Assembly (NCBI RefSeq): GCF_024753145.1
Contig: NZ_JANUGU010000010.1
Span: 62,001 to 126,000 of the forward strand
DNA: 64,000 bases
Direction: 5' to 3'
Source of the DNA: Massilia terrae
Lineage (GTDB): Bacteria; Pseudomonadota; Gammaproteobacteria; Burkholderiales; Burkholderiaceae_D
Shown: one piece after another, positions 39,979-49,771 of the stretch
Layout of the letters: each line of letters begins with the position of its first letter
Position numbering within the stretch: position 1 is the first letter of the stretch
The notes under the pieces: generated by a model
Seen by the model: only the letters and a program-made list of their open reading frames with translations
Database searches by the model: none
Told to the model about the DNA's origin: nothing
Program-made: the position numbers and the translations under genes

Positions 39979-40278
39979 TTATTCGATCACTTTCGGCACC
40001 AGGTACAGGCCGTCCTGGGTCTTCGGCGCGGGCGCCTGGTAAGCGTCGCGGCGGTTCTCTTCGGTGACCACGTCTTCGCGCAGGCGCAGGGGCAGCTGCA
40101 TGATCGCGGACAGCGGCTGGGCCAGCGGCTCGACGCCGGTGGTGTCGACCGCCTGCATCTGTTCGGCCAGGGCGAAGATGCCGTTCAACTCGCCGAGCAG
40201 GGTCGCGGCGTGGGCTTTGTCCAGCTCAAGCCGGGCCAGCTTGGCGATCCGGGTAACGTCTGTAAGTGTCAGGGACAT
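39979..40278 (-). CDS. gatC: Asp-tRNA(Asn)/Glu-tRNA(Gln) amidotransferase subunit C
   Basis: GatC is a 99-residue linker that wraps around GatA and GatB and stabilises the complex. The start MSLTLTDVTRIAKLARLEL, the NGIFALAEQMQAVDTTGVEPLAQP centre and the ending DGLYLVPKVIE are typical. It is first in the operon and divergent from mreB, with a perfect TATAAT on the minus strand at 40440-40435. Confidence 0.95.
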   Translation of the reverse strand: MSLTLTDVTRIAKLARLELDKAHAATLLGELNGIFALAEQMQAVDTTGVEPLAQPLSAIMQLPLRLREDVVTEENRRDAYQAPAPKTQDGLYLVPKVIE

Positions 40279-40573
40279 GGCAGGGGCGCGGCGCCAGGCC
40301 GCGCGTCAAAAAGGGTTGAGCGAATGCCGAATCCGTTAATAAGCGGGCTACCGCCGATAAAACCTTGGTAACGCCGCCGAATTCTGCTGTCTGATCCTTG
40401 TGAATTCGAAGGTTTCTGACGAAATAATCGGCAAATTATAAGGTAGAATGGCGGGCTATTGCGTTGCTGGCGCTGAAAGGGCCTGGCCGCGGCCGCCGTT
40501 GGCCGGGACCCGGGCCGGCTCCGGCTTCCCACTCATTTATCGTTTCGCGCCTTGAGCGCGCATCAGGACACAC
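40279..40573. promoter_or_regulatory. Divergent promoter region of gatCAB and mreBCD
   Basis: This 295-bp AT-enriched gap holds two facing -10-like boxes only a few bases apart: TAGAAT at 40444-40449 (plus strand, toward mreB) and TATAAT at 40440-40435 (minus strand, toward gatC). Neither has a good -35 box, so the assignment is tentative. The mreB leader would be about 120 bases and GC-rich. Confidence 0.42.
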
Positions 40574-41617
<1,044 letters not shown>

Positions 41618-41718
41618 GCGAGTCCTGCGCCTGAACGCGGGCAGCGCACGGCTCTTCACCTGGCCGCGCGACTGCCCGCGCTGACGTTGGGGACCCGGGC
41701 ATTCAATCTTCTCGACAC

Positions 41719-42825
41719 ATGGAATACAGTCCTCCGCCACTGTTCAAGCAAGGCGCCCCGGCGCGGGTGAAAGTGACGGTGTTCGCCCTGATTTCGGTGG
41801 CGCTGCTGTTCATCGACTCGCGCCTGCACGCCCTCACCGCCGTGCGCCAGGTCGCCGCCACCGTGCTGTACCCGGCCCAGATGGCGGCCCTGATGCCGCG
41901 CGACGCGATCTCGGCGATGGGCGACTACTTCTCCTCGCTGTCGGCGCTGGAGAAGGAAGTCGCGGAGCTGAAGAGCCAGCAGGTGGCCGCCGCCCAGGCG
42001 CTGCAGCAGGCCCAGCTCCAGATGGCCGAGAACGCCCAGCTGCGCCGCCTGATGGACGCGCGCGAGCACCTGCCGGTGCATTCGATCATGAGTGAAATCC
42101 TGTACGACGCGCGCGACCCGTCGGTGCACAAGGTGGTGCTCGACCGCGGCACCCGTGCCGGCGTCACGCTCGGCTTGCCGGTGATCGACAATGCCGGCGT
42201 GGTCGGCCAGGTAACGCGGGTGTTCCCGCTGACGTCCGAAGTCACGCTCCTGACCGACAAGGAACAGGCGATCCCGGTGCAGGTGCTGCGCTCGGGCCTG
42301 CGCAGCGTGGCCTACGGCCGCGGCCACAACGGCCAGCTCGACCTGCGCTTCGTCGCGCCCAATGCCGACATCGTGGTGGGCGACGTGCTGGTCACGTCCG
42401 GCCTGGACGGGGTGTTCCCGGCCGGCCTGGCGGTGGCCAAGGTGACCCAGGTCGAAAGCGTCGGCCAGGGCGCCTTCGGGCGCGTGGTGGCGCAGCCGCT
42501 GGCCGGCATCGACAGCAACCGCCAGCTGCTGATCGTGATGTCGCAGCAGGCCAAGCCGCCGCGCCCGCCGGCCCAGGCTGCATCCACGACCCCGGCCAGC
42601 AAGAAGAACCTGCCGAAGATGGACCCGGTGCCGCCGCCGCCGCTGCCCGCTATGCCGCTGCCGGCGCAGCAGCCCGCGGGGACGCCGGCCGCCGCGCCCG
42701 CCGCCGGTTCCACGGCTCCGGCTCCGGCCAAGACCCAGGCGCCGCCGCAAGCGGCCGCCGCGCCCGCGGTCCAGGCGCCGGCCCCGCGTCCGGCGAGCGC
42801 CACACAACACAAGGAGGGCGCGTAA
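41719..42825 (+). CDS. mreC: Rod shape-determining protein MreC
   Basis: MreC is a bitopic inner-membrane protein whose periplasmic part links MreB to PBP2. This 368-residue copy has one membrane helix near residues 14-34, a coiled coil (about 70-115: SALEKEVAELKSQQVAAAQALQQ), the double beta-barrel core, and an unusually long Pro/Ala-rich tail (about 275-368). A 101-bp gap separates it from mreB, and its stop overlaps the mreD start by one base (TAATG). Confidence 0.95.
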   Translation: MEYSPPPLFKQGAPARVKVTVFALISVALLFIDSRLHALTAVRQVAATVLYPAQMAALMPRDAISAMGDYFSSLSALEKEVAELKSQQVAAAQALQQAQLQMAENAQLRRLMDAREHLPVHSIMSEILYDARDPSVHKVVLDRGTRAGVTLGLPVIDNAGVVGQVTRVFPLTSEVTLLTDKEQAIPVQVLRSGLRSVAYGRGHNGQLDLRFVAPNADIVVGDVLVTSGLDGVFPAGLAVAKVTQVESVGQGAFGRVVAQPLAGIDSNRQLLIVMSQQAKPPRPPAQAASTTPASKKNLPKMDPVPPPPLPAMPLPAQQPAGTPAAAPAAGSTAPAPAKTQAPPQAAAAPAVQAPAPRPASATQHKEGA

Positions 42826-43346
42826 TGGGAAGCGCCAGCCGTCCGCACTACATCCTGCTGCCGGTCAGCCCGCTGTTCATCGCGTTCAGCCTGACCTGTG
42901 CCTTCATGCTCAACCTGCTGCCCTGGGGGCAGTGGGTGGGGGCGCCCGATTTCGTCGCGCTGTGCCTGGTGTTCTGGGGCATCCAGCAGCCGCGCAAGGT
43001 CGGCATCGGCGTGGCCTTTTCGATGGGCCTGCTGATGGACGTGCATGACGCCACCTTGCTGGGCGAGCATGCGCTGTCGTACACCCTGCTGTCCTACCTG
43101 GCGATCATGATCCACCGCCGCGTGCTGTGGTTCCCGGTGGTGACGCAGGCGATGCACGTGTTCCCGCTGCTGGTGCTGGCGCAGGCGATCCAGGCGGTGG
43201 TGCGTTTCATGGCCATCGGCCGCGCGCCGCCCTGGCTGCACTTCATCGACAGCGCGGTGGCAGTGGCGCTGTGGCCGCTGATTAGCTGGCTGCTGCTGGC
43301 GCCGCAGCGGCGCGCGATCGACCGCGACCACACGCGCCCGATCTGA
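42825..43346 (+). CDS. mreD: Rod shape-determining protein MreD
   Basis: This 173-residue polytopic inner-membrane protein has about five hydrophobic helices and the conserved FSMGLLMDVHDATLLGEHALSY region (about residues 64-85). It works with MreC and RodA in the elongasome. The one-base overlap with mreC suggests translational coupling. A 10-bp gap leads to mrdA. Confidence 0.94.
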   Translation: MGSASRPHYILLPVSPLFIAFSLTCAFMLNLLPWGQWVGAPDFVALCLVFWGIQQPRKVGIGVAFSMGLLMDVHDATLLGEHALSYTLLSYLAIMIHRRVLWFPVVTQAMHVFPLLVLAQAIQAVVRFMAIGRAPPWLHFIDSAVAVALWPLISWLLLAPQRRAIDRDHTRPI

Positions 43347-43356
43347 GCAAGTCCCG

Positions 43357-45315
43357 ATGACCGAAATAAAAGACAACGACCGCGAGATCCACCTGTTCCG
43401 CATGCGCTTGACGGCGGTGGTGGTGTTCGTGTTCATCTGCTTTGGACTGCTGGTGGCCCGCTTCGTCTGGCTGCAGGTGGTCCAGCACAGCAAATACATG
43501 GCGCAGGCCGAGGACAACCGTATCGCGCTGCTGCCGATCGTGCCCAACCGCGGCCTGATCCTGGACCGCAACGGCGCGGTCCTGGCCCGCAACTACTCGG
43601 CCTACACGCTCGAGATCACGCCGTCCAAGCTGCAGTCGAACCTGGAGTCGGTGATCGACGAGCTGGCCAAGCTGGTGACGATCGAGGCCAAGGACCGCAA
43701 GCGCTTCAAGCGCCTGCTGGAGGAGTCGAAGAACTTCGCCAGCGTGCCGATCCGCACCCGCCTGACCGACGAGGAGGTGGCGCGCTTCACCGCGCAGCGC
43801 TTCCGCTTCCCGGGCGTGGAGGTGCAGGCGCGCCTGTTCCGCCAGTACCCGCTGGGCGAGGTCGCCTCGCACGTGATCGGCTACATCGGCCGCATCAACC
43901 AGAGCGAGGCCAACGACCTGGCCGGCGGCGACGACGCCGCCAACTACAACGGCACCGACTACATCGGCAAGGAAGGCCTGGAGAAGAGCTACGAGCGCCA
44001 GCTGCACGGCCAGACCGGCTACGAGGAAGTCGAGCGGTCGGCCGGCGGCCGCGCGATCCGCACCCTGTCGCGCACCGAGCCGACCCCCGGCGACAACCTG
44101 ATCCTGTCGGTCGACATCGAGCTGCAGAAGGTGGCCGAGGAAGCCTTCGGCGATTTCCGCGGCGCGCTGGTGGCGATCGAACCGGGCACCGGCGACATCC
44201 TGGCCTATGTGTCGCGCCCCGGCTTCGACCCCAACCTGTTCGTCGACGGCATCGATGCCCAGAGCTGGAACGACCTCAATACCTCGCTCGACCGGCCGCT
44301 GATGAACCGCCCGCTGTCCGGCACCTATCCGCCCGGCTCGACCTTCAAGCCCTTCATGGCGCTGGCCGCGCTCGAAACCGGGGTGCGCAAGGCCGACTGG
44401 GGCATGCACGACCCGGGCTTCTTCATGCTGGGCGGGCACCGCTTCAACGACGACAAGCGCGAGGGCCACGGCTACATCGACATGTACCGCTCGATCGTGG
44501 TCTCGTGCGACAGCTACTACTACTCGCTCGGCAACCAGCTGGGCATCCAGGCGATCCACGACTTCATGGCGCCGTTCGGCTTCGGCCAGATCACCGGCAT
44601 CGACCTGCTGCACGAGCAGAAGGGCGTGCTGCCGTCGCCGGACTGGAAGCGCGAGCGCTTCAAACGCAACCGCGCGGCCCAGAAGTGGGTGGGCGGCGAC
44701 ACCATCTCGATCAGCATCGGCAACGGCTTCAACAGCTACACCCCGCTGCAGATGGCGCACGCGGTGGCCACGCTGGCCAACGACGGCGTGGTGATGAAGC
44801 CGCACCTGGTCAAGATCGTGGAAGACCCGGTGACCCACAAGCGCACCCTGACGGTGCCGACGAACAGCGGCCGCATCCCGCTCAAGCAGGAGAACATCGA
44901 CATCGTCAAGCGCGCCATGATCGGCGTGACCTCGGACGTCTCCGGCACCGCCTACACCATCTTCCGCAACGCGCCGTACACGGTGGGCGGCAAGACCGGC
45001 ACCGCGCAGGTGGTCGGCCTGAAGGGCCAGAAGTACAACGCGGCGGCCACCCCGGAGCGCCTGCGCGACAACGCGCTGTTCATTGCCTTCGCCCCGGCCG
45101 ACCACCCGCGCATCGCGCTGGCGCTGGTGGCCGAGAACGCGGGATGGGGCGCCGGCGTGGCGGCCCCGATCGCCAAGAAGGTGCTCGACTATTACCTGCT
45201 CGGCAAAAAGCCGGGCGACAAGGACAAGCCGGTGGCGCCGCCGCCGAATCCGGACGCCGAACCGCAGTCCGATCCGCAAACCGCGGCGCCTGTCAACCCG
45301 GCGAACAAGGAGTAA
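43357..45315 (+). CDS. mrdA: Penicillin-binding protein 2 (peptidoglycan transpeptidase)
   Basis: PBP2 crosslinks peptidoglycan during cell elongation. The 652-residue protein has one N-terminal membrane helix (about residues 20-40), a dimerisation/pedestal domain to about 260, and the transpeptidase domain with catalytic S328 in GSTFKPF, a later S-x-N-type motif in CDSYYYSLGNQ and KTGTAQ (about 547-552). The C-terminus is proline-rich. It is followed 3 bp later by rodA. Confidence 0.96.
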   Translation: MTEIKDNDREIHLFRMRLTAVVVFVFICFGLLVARFVWLQVVQHSKYMAQAEDNRIALLPIVPNRGLILDRNGAVLARNYSAYTLEITPSKLQSNLESVIDELAKLVTIEAKDRKRFKRLLEESKNFASVPIRTRLTDEEVARFTAQRFRFPGVEVQARLFRQYPLGEVASHVIGYIGRINQSEANDLAGGDDAANYNGTDYIGKEGLEKSYERQLHGQTGYEEVERSAGGRAIRTLSRTEPTPGDNLILSVDIELQKVAEEAFGDFRGALVAIEPGTGDILAYVSRPGFDPNLFVDGIDAQSWNDLNTSLDRPLMNRPLSGTYPPGSTFKPFMALAALETGVRKADWGMHDPGFFMLGGHRFNDDKREGHGYIDMYRSIVVSCDSYYYSLGNQLGIQAIHDFMAPFGFGQITGIDLLHEQKGVLPSPDWKRERFKRNRAAQKWVGGDTISISIGNGFNSYTPLQMAHAVATLANDGVVMKPHLVKIVEDPVTHKRTLTVPTNSGRIPLKQENIDIVKRAMIGVTSDVSGTAYTIFRNAPYTVGGKTGTAQVVGLKGQKYNAAATPERLRDNALFIAFAPADHPRIALALVAENAGWGAGVAAPIAKKVLDYYLLGKKPGDKDKPVAPPPNPDAEPQSDPQTAAPVNPANKE

Positions 45316-45318
45316 GCC

Positions 45319-46434
45319 ATGGCGCACATCCCTGAACGGCGTTCGCTGAGCCGGCGCCTGAAACCCTACTTCTCGGTGTTCGACGGCCCGCTGGCCCTGA
45401 TCCTGTTCCTGCTGCTGTCGGTGGGCCTGGTCACGCTGACTTCGGCCGGCCACGATTTTCCGGGCCGCGTCGAAGGCCAGATGCGCAATATCGTGATCGC
45501 TTTCGTGATCATGTGGATCGCCGCCAACGTGCCGCCGCAGACCCTGCTGCGGCTGGCGGTGCCGGTGTACACGGTCGGCGTCATGCTGCTGCTGGGCGTG
45601 GCGATCGGCGGCGTGGTCAAGAAGGGCGCGCGGCGCTGGCTGCATGTCGGCGTCGACATCCAGCCGTCCGAGATCATGAAGATCGCGATGCCGCTGATGC
45701 TGGCCTGGTACTTCCAGTTCAAGCAGGGCACGGTGCGCTGGCATTCCTTCATCGTGGCGGCGGTGCTGCTGGTGATCCCGGTGGGCCTGATCGCCAAGCA
45801 GCCCGACCTCGGCACGGCGCTCCTGGTGCTGGCGCCCGGCTTTTATGTGATCTTCCTGGCCGGCCTGTCGTGGAAGGCGCTGCTCGGGCTGGCGACTGCG
45901 GCCGCGGCCAGCCTGCCGGTGGTGTGGTCGATGATGCACGACTACCAGCGCGAGCGCGTGATGACGCTGATCGACCCGACTTCCGACCCGCTCGGCAAGG
46001 GCTTCCACATCATCCAGTCGACCATCGCGATCGGCTCCGGCGGCGTGACCGGCAAGGGCTATATGAAAGGCACCCAGGCCTACCTCGAATTCATCCCCGA
46101 GCGCACCACCGACTTCATCTTCTCGGTGTATTCGGAGGAGTTCGGCCTGGTCGGCAACCTGATCCTGCTGTTCCTGTACCTGCTGCTGATCGGACGCGGC
46201 CTGATGATCGCGGCGAACGCGCCGAACCTGTTCACGCGCCTCTTGGCCGGCTCGATCACGATGAGCTTCTTTACTTACGCATTCGTCAATATGGGCATGG
46301 TGAGCGGGATCCTGCCGGTGGTCGGCGTGCCGCTGCCCTTCATGAGTTACGGCGGGACCGCGCTTTTCACTTTGGGCCTCGCCTCTGGTATATTGATGAG
46401 CATTCAACGACACCGAAAACTGGTGCAGACCTGA
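45319..46434 (+). CDS. rodA: Rod shape-determining glycosyltransferase RodA
   Basis: RodA is the SEDS-family peptidoglycan polymerase partnering PBP2. The 371-residue protein has about ten transmembrane helices and the motifs GARRWLHVGVDIQPSEIMKIAMP (about residues 95-117), KQPDLGTALLVL, and PERTTDFIFSVYSEEFGLVG (about 258-277), with the conserved aspartates in these loops. AAGGAG is 6 bases from the ATG, and the gap to mrdA is 3 bp. Synonym mrdB. Confidence 0.96.
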   Translation: MAHIPERRSLSRRLKPYFSVFDGPLALILFLLLSVGLVTLTSAGHDFPGRVEGQMRNIVIAFVIMWIAANVPPQTLLRLAVPVYTVGVMLLLGVAIGGVVKKGARRWLHVGVDIQPSEIMKIAMPLMLAWYFQFKQGTVRWHSFIVAAVLLVIPVGLIAKQPDLGTALLVLAPGFYVIFLAGLSWKALLGLATAAAASLPVVWSMMHDYQRERVMTLIDPTSDPLGKGFHIIQSTIAIGSGGVTGKGYMKGTQAYLEFIPERTTDFIFSVYSEEFGLVGNLILLFLYLLLIGRGLMIAANAPNLFTRLLAGSITMSFFTYAFVNMGMVSGILPVVGVPLPFMSYGGTALFTLGLASGILMSIQRHRKLVQT

Positions 46435-46450
46435 CTGAAAGAGGAGACGG

Positions 46451-47458
46451 ATGACCGTTTCGAGAATTCTCCCAGCGGTCATCGTGCTCTCGGCGCTGAT
46501 GGCAGGTTGCAGTTCCACCTCCACTGGCGAACATCATTCCCTGATTCCCCTGCCGTGGCATCACAAGACGACCGCGCGCGATCCCAAGATCGACCCCGCC
46601 CTGCCGGCGTTGCCGCCCGCCGGTTCGGGACGCGGCGGCTATTACCAGGACGATGGCCCCGGCGACAATCCGCCGCCCGGCTTGATGAACACGCCCGATG
46701 CGGTGGTCAAGTTCGAACCTTACCTGAAGGGCGGGGTGAACAAGGCCTACTCGGTGTTCGGCACGACCTACACGCCGCTGATCAATGACGAGCCGTTCAG
46801 CCAGCGCGGCATGGCGACCTGGTATGGCGTGAAGTTCAACGGCCAGCGCACGTCGTCGGGCGAGACCTACGATATGTACAAGATGACGGCGGCGCATCCG
46901 ACGCTGCCGATTCCCTCGTACGCGCGGGTGACCAGCCTGGAGTCCGGCAAGTCGGTGGTGGTGCGCATCAACGACCGCGGGCCCTTCCATTCCGACCGCG
47001 TGATCGACCTGTCTTACACGGCCGCGCTCAAGCTCGGGCTGCTGGCCAAGGGCAGCCACCAGGTGCAGGTCGACCGCATGTTCCCGAACGACCAGACCCG
47101 CATCGCCACCGTGCGGCGCGAGGCCGCATCGGCGGCGCAGGCGGCGCCGGCGCCGGCCGACATCACGGCGCTGATGCTGGAGGAGCGCGCGGCCGGCGAC
47201 GGCCCGCTGCCGGTGAAGTCCGAGGCGAAGAGCGGTTTCTATCTGCAGCTGGGCGCCTACAAAGTGGCGGGCAAGGCGCAGGAGATGGGTGCGAAGCTGG
47301 TCCAGGCCGGGTGCGCTGCGGATTCCCTGCAGGTGATCGCGGCTGGCGCCGTGAACCGCCTGTTGCGCGGGCCGTTCGAAAGCCGCGCGGCGGCGCGAAA
47401 GGCCGTGCGGGATATTCCGTCGAGCCTGGGATTGAAACCGATTGTCGTGCAGCGCTGA
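46451..47458 (+). CDS. rlpA: RlpA family lytic transglycosylase lipoprotein
   Basis: This 335-residue outer-membrane-type lipoprotein has lipobox ALMAGC with C20, a double-psi beta-barrel (about residues 120-210; GMATWYGVKFNGQRTSSGETYDMYKMTAAH, then VRINDRGPFHSDRVIDLSY), and a C-terminal SPOR domain (about 260-335) that binds denuded septal glycan. In Pseudomonas RlpA cleaves glycan strands lacking stem peptides; the catalytic residues here look intact but activity is inferred. Ribosome site AGAGGAGA. Last gene of the shape operon, followed by a hairpin terminator. Confidence 0.93.
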   Translation: MTVSRILPAVIVLSALMAGCSSTSTGEHHSLIPLPWHHKTTARDPKIDPALPALPPAGSGRGGYYQDDGPGDNPPPGLMNTPDAVVKFEPYLKGGVNKAYSVFGTTYTPLINDEPFSQRGMATWYGVKFNGQRTSSGETYDMYKMTAAHPTLPIPSYARVTSLESGKSVVVRINDRGPFHSDRVIDLSYTAALKLGLLAKGSHQVQVDRMFPNDQTRIATVRREAASAAQAAPAPADITALMLEERAAGDGPLPVKSEAKSGFYLQLGAYKVAGKAQEMGAKLVQAGCAADSLQVIAAGAVNRLLRGPFESRAAARKAVRDIPSSLGLKPIVVQR

Positions 47459-47487
47459 TCAAGAGTCGGCGCAGCGTCAGATCCAGC

Positions 47488-47523
47488 AAAATGGGGTTTC
47501 CGCGGAAGCGGGAACCCCATTTT
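47488..47523. terminator. Bidirectional hairpin terminator, dispersed repeat copy 1
   Basis: AAAATGGGGTTTCCGC and GCGGGAACCCCATTTT pair over 16 bp with one wobble around GGAA, between convergent rlpA and the SPOR gene. A and T runs on each side suit termination in both directions. A close copy lies at 62782-62815, and both are followed by CGCATG/GCATG and AGCAGCC-like bases. Confidence 0.82.
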
Positions 47524-47542
47524 CGCATGCGCAGCCGTCAGC

Positions 47543-48265
47543 TCACTTGCAAGCCTTGACGTCCGCACTGTCGTAGCGGTCCGCGATCTCCACGATCTTG
47601 GCCTTGGTCGCGGCATCGATGCCGCGGAACTGGTAGACGGTGCGCGTGCCCATCGGCCCGCGCGGGGCGATGCGGGCGCTGTGCACGCCCTGCTTGTTCA
47701 GGGACGCCAGCATCGCCTGCGCCGAAGTCTCCGACTTGAACAGGCCCAGCGAGATCCCGTACTTGTACGGCGAGTCGCCATTGATGATGAAGAAGTTGGT
47801 GATGCCCAGGTCGCGCAGTTCCGCCGCCTTCTTGTCCGCCGCCTCCTTGCTGCCCTGGCTGGGGATGTAGACCAGGCGGCTGGTCACTTCCTGGTACTGG
47901 ACCGTCGATTGGGTCTGCTTGTTGCCCAGGTCCAGGCGCGCCACGCGCGTTTCGAAACGATGCGCGTCCGATGCGGACAGGGGGCCGACTTCGGTGCACG
48001 CGACGGCTGCCGCTGGCGCTGGCGCCGGCGCGGGCGGCGCGGAAACCGCTGCCGCCGCCGATGCCGCTTCGGACGTCGCCGGCGCGCCCGCGCTCGCGGC
48101 CTGCGCGTCCTCGGCCGCCAGCATCTTCACGCGCTGCGGTTCGAGCTGGTTCCTGACGCGCGCGGGCTCGTGTTCCTCGCCGTTCGGTTTGCCGAGGTAG
48201 CCGCGGCCATACGCGAACAGCACGGCGTTCAGGCCGACCAGGATCCAGAAGAAGAATTTGAGCAC
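47543..48265 (-). CDS. SPOR-domain membrane protein
   Basis: This 240-residue protein has an N-terminal membrane helix (LKFFFWILVGLNAVLFAYG), an Ala/Pro-rich linker (about residues 55-90) and a C-terminal SPOR domain (about 155-238) with YKYGISLGLFKSETSAQAML and RTVYQFRG. It probably binds septal peptidoglycan. The start codon is GTG at 48265: GGAGG in the last codons of coaX lies 9 bases upstream, and the frame above it is antisense-like. It is the terminal gene of the argS-to-SPOR operon. Confidence 0.82.
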   Translation of the reverse strand: MLKFFFWILVGLNAVLFAYGRGYLGKPNGEEHEPARVRNQLEPQRVKMLAAEDAQAASAGAPATSEAASAAAAVSAPPAPAPAPAAAVACTEVGPLSASDAHRFETRVARLDLGNKQTQSTVQYQEVTSRLVYIPSQGSKEAADKKAAELRDLGITNFFIINGDSPYKYGISLGLFKSETSAQAMLASLNKQGVHSARIAPRGPMGTRTVYQFRGIDAATKAKIVEIADRYDSADVKACK

Positions 48266-48269
48266 GGTC

Positions 48270-49013
48270 CTAAGCCTCCATGTCGTTGGCGTCTTGCGCG
48301 GCGGCGTGCAGGCCGACCAGCACCATATTATCGACCAGGCGGTGCGGAATATTGAGGGCGCTCGCAACCCAGGGCGATGCGCCGCCCGACAGGATGCATT
48401 CGCCGGCCCGGTGCGCGGCCATGGCGCGCTCGATCGCGCCGGCCTGCGCCGACAGGCAGCCGGACACGATGGCGTCGTTGGTATTGTCGGCGAACAGCGG
48501 CGGCGCGGCGGCGCCGGGCGCGGCCTGTGGCAGCTGCGCGGTATTGCGCGCCAGCGAGGACGCCATCAGCGCCAGCCCGGGCAGGATCATGCCGCCGATG
48601 AAGGCGCCATCGCTGCCCACGGCGTCCACCGTGGTCGCGGTGCCGCACATGGCGACGACCACGGCCTGGCCCGGCGCCAGCGCATGCGCGCCGATGGCGG
48701 CGGCGAAGCGGTCGGCCCCGAGCTGCGCCGGATTGCGGTAGCCGTTGGCGACGCCAGCGCGCCGCGCTGTGGAGGCGAACCATTCGACCTCGCCCGGCGG
48801 CAGCAGCGCGGCCAGCCGCGCGCGCAGCTCCGCGCCGGCGACGTTGGCGACGATGCTGCGCTTGACGCCGTGCGGCCGCCACGCGTCCGCCAGCACGTCG
48901 AGATCGGCGTGCGCCACGGCGCCGTGCAGCAGCCAGTGGCCCAGCGCCGCATCGTGATCGGCGATCGCCCACTTGACGCGGGTGTTGCCGGCGTCGACCA
49001 GCAGCAGCTTCAT
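48270..49013 (-). CDS. coaX: Type III pantothenate kinase
   Basis: CoaX phosphorylates pantothenate in coenzyme A synthesis. This 247-residue protein has the ASKHA-fold phosphate loop LLLVDAGNTRVKWA (about residues 3-16), GADRFAAAIGAHALAPG (about 98-114) and CGTATTVDAVGSDGAFIGGMILPGL (about 124-148). Type III enzymes are feedback-resistant and need a monovalent cation. It overlaps birA by 4 bases and supplies the ribosome site for the downstream SPOR gene. Confidence 0.94.
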   Translation of the reverse strand: MKLLLVDAGNTRVKWAIADHDAALGHWLLHGAVAHADLDVLADAWRPHGVKRSIVANVAGAELRARLAALLPPGEVEWFASTARRAGVANGYRNPAQLGADRFAAAIGAHALAPGQAVVVAMCGTATTVDAVGSDGAFIGGMILPGLALMASSLARNTAQLPQAAPGAAAPPLFADNTNDAIVSGCLSAQAGAIERAMAAHRAGECILSGGASPWVASALNIPHRLVDNMVLVGLHAAAQDANDMEA

Positions 49014-49771
49014 TCCTTCACCCGCAGCGACACGTCGCCGGCAGCGATCGCGATGCGTCCCTCGGCGCCGTCGAGCAGCAGGCGGCCGGCGTCGTCGACC
49101 CCGGCGGCGACGCCCTCATGCAGCACGGCGCCGTTGTCGAGGATGCGCACCACTTCGCCCTGGTAGGCGTGCAGCAGGTTCCAGCGCGCGGCGAAGGCGG
49201 CGAAACCGGTATGTTCGAATTCGCGCAGCACGCCCGCCAGCCCGTCGAGCAGGGCGGCCATCAGCGCGTCGCGGTCCATGCGCGCCAGCCAGGGCACGGC
49301 GGCCACGCTGCGGCCGATGTCGCGCTCCATCTCGTCCGGCATCACCAGGTTCAGGCCGATGCCGATCACGGCCCAGATGCCGCGTTCGGCGGCGGTGGTT
49401 TCGACCAGGATGCCGGCCAGCTTGTCGCGGTCCTTGAGCACGTCGTTGGGCCATTTCAGGCGCACCTGCTGGCCGAGCCGGCCCAGGGTTTCGGCCACTG
49501 CCACGCCGAGCGCCAGCGGCAGCCCGGACAGGGCCTGCGGGCCGGCCTCGAACTTCCAGGCCAGCGAGAAGGTGAGCGAATTGCCGGCCGAGGACAGCCA
49601 GCTGCGGCCGGCGCGTCCCCGGCCCGCGGTCTGGTGTTCGGCGATCAGCAGCAGCGGCGCGGACAGGCTGGAAGCGCGCGCCAGCAGGTCGGCGCTGGTC
49701 GAGCCGGTCTCCGGGATCACCTCGACGTTCACGCCGCTGTTCGACAGGGCGGCAATCGATGCGGCGTTCAT
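49010..49771 (-). CDS. birA: Biotin-[acetyl-CoA-carboxylase] ligase
   Basis: BirA adenylates biotin and attaches it to carboxylase carrier protein. This 253-residue copy lacks the N-terminal helix-turn-helix of E. coli BirA, so it is a ligase without repressor activity. Motifs include ETGSTSADLLARA (about residues 20-32), the biotin loop AGRGRAGRSWLSSAGN (about 48-63) and KWPNDVLKDRDKLAGILVE (about 97-115). The ATG at 49771 overlaps the SDR stop. The birA-coaX pairing is common. Confidence 0.93.
   Translation of the reverse strand: MNAASIAALSNSGVNVEVIPETGSTSADLLARASSLSAPLLLIAEHQTAGRGRAGRSWLSSAGNSLTFSLAWKFEAGPQALSGLPLALGVAVAETLGRLGQQVRLKWPNDVLKDRDKLAGILVETTAAERGIWAVIGIGLNLVMPDEMERDIGRSVAAVPWLARMDRDALMAALLDGLAGVLREFEHTGFAAFAARWNLLHAYQGEVVRILDNGAVLHEGVAAGVDDAGRLLLDGAEGRIAIAAGDVSLRVKE

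Noticed and set aside
40279..40573. Possible small RNA gene between gatC and mreB
   Set aside because: No terminator-promoter pair bounds an independent transcript; the region is better explained as two divergent leaders.
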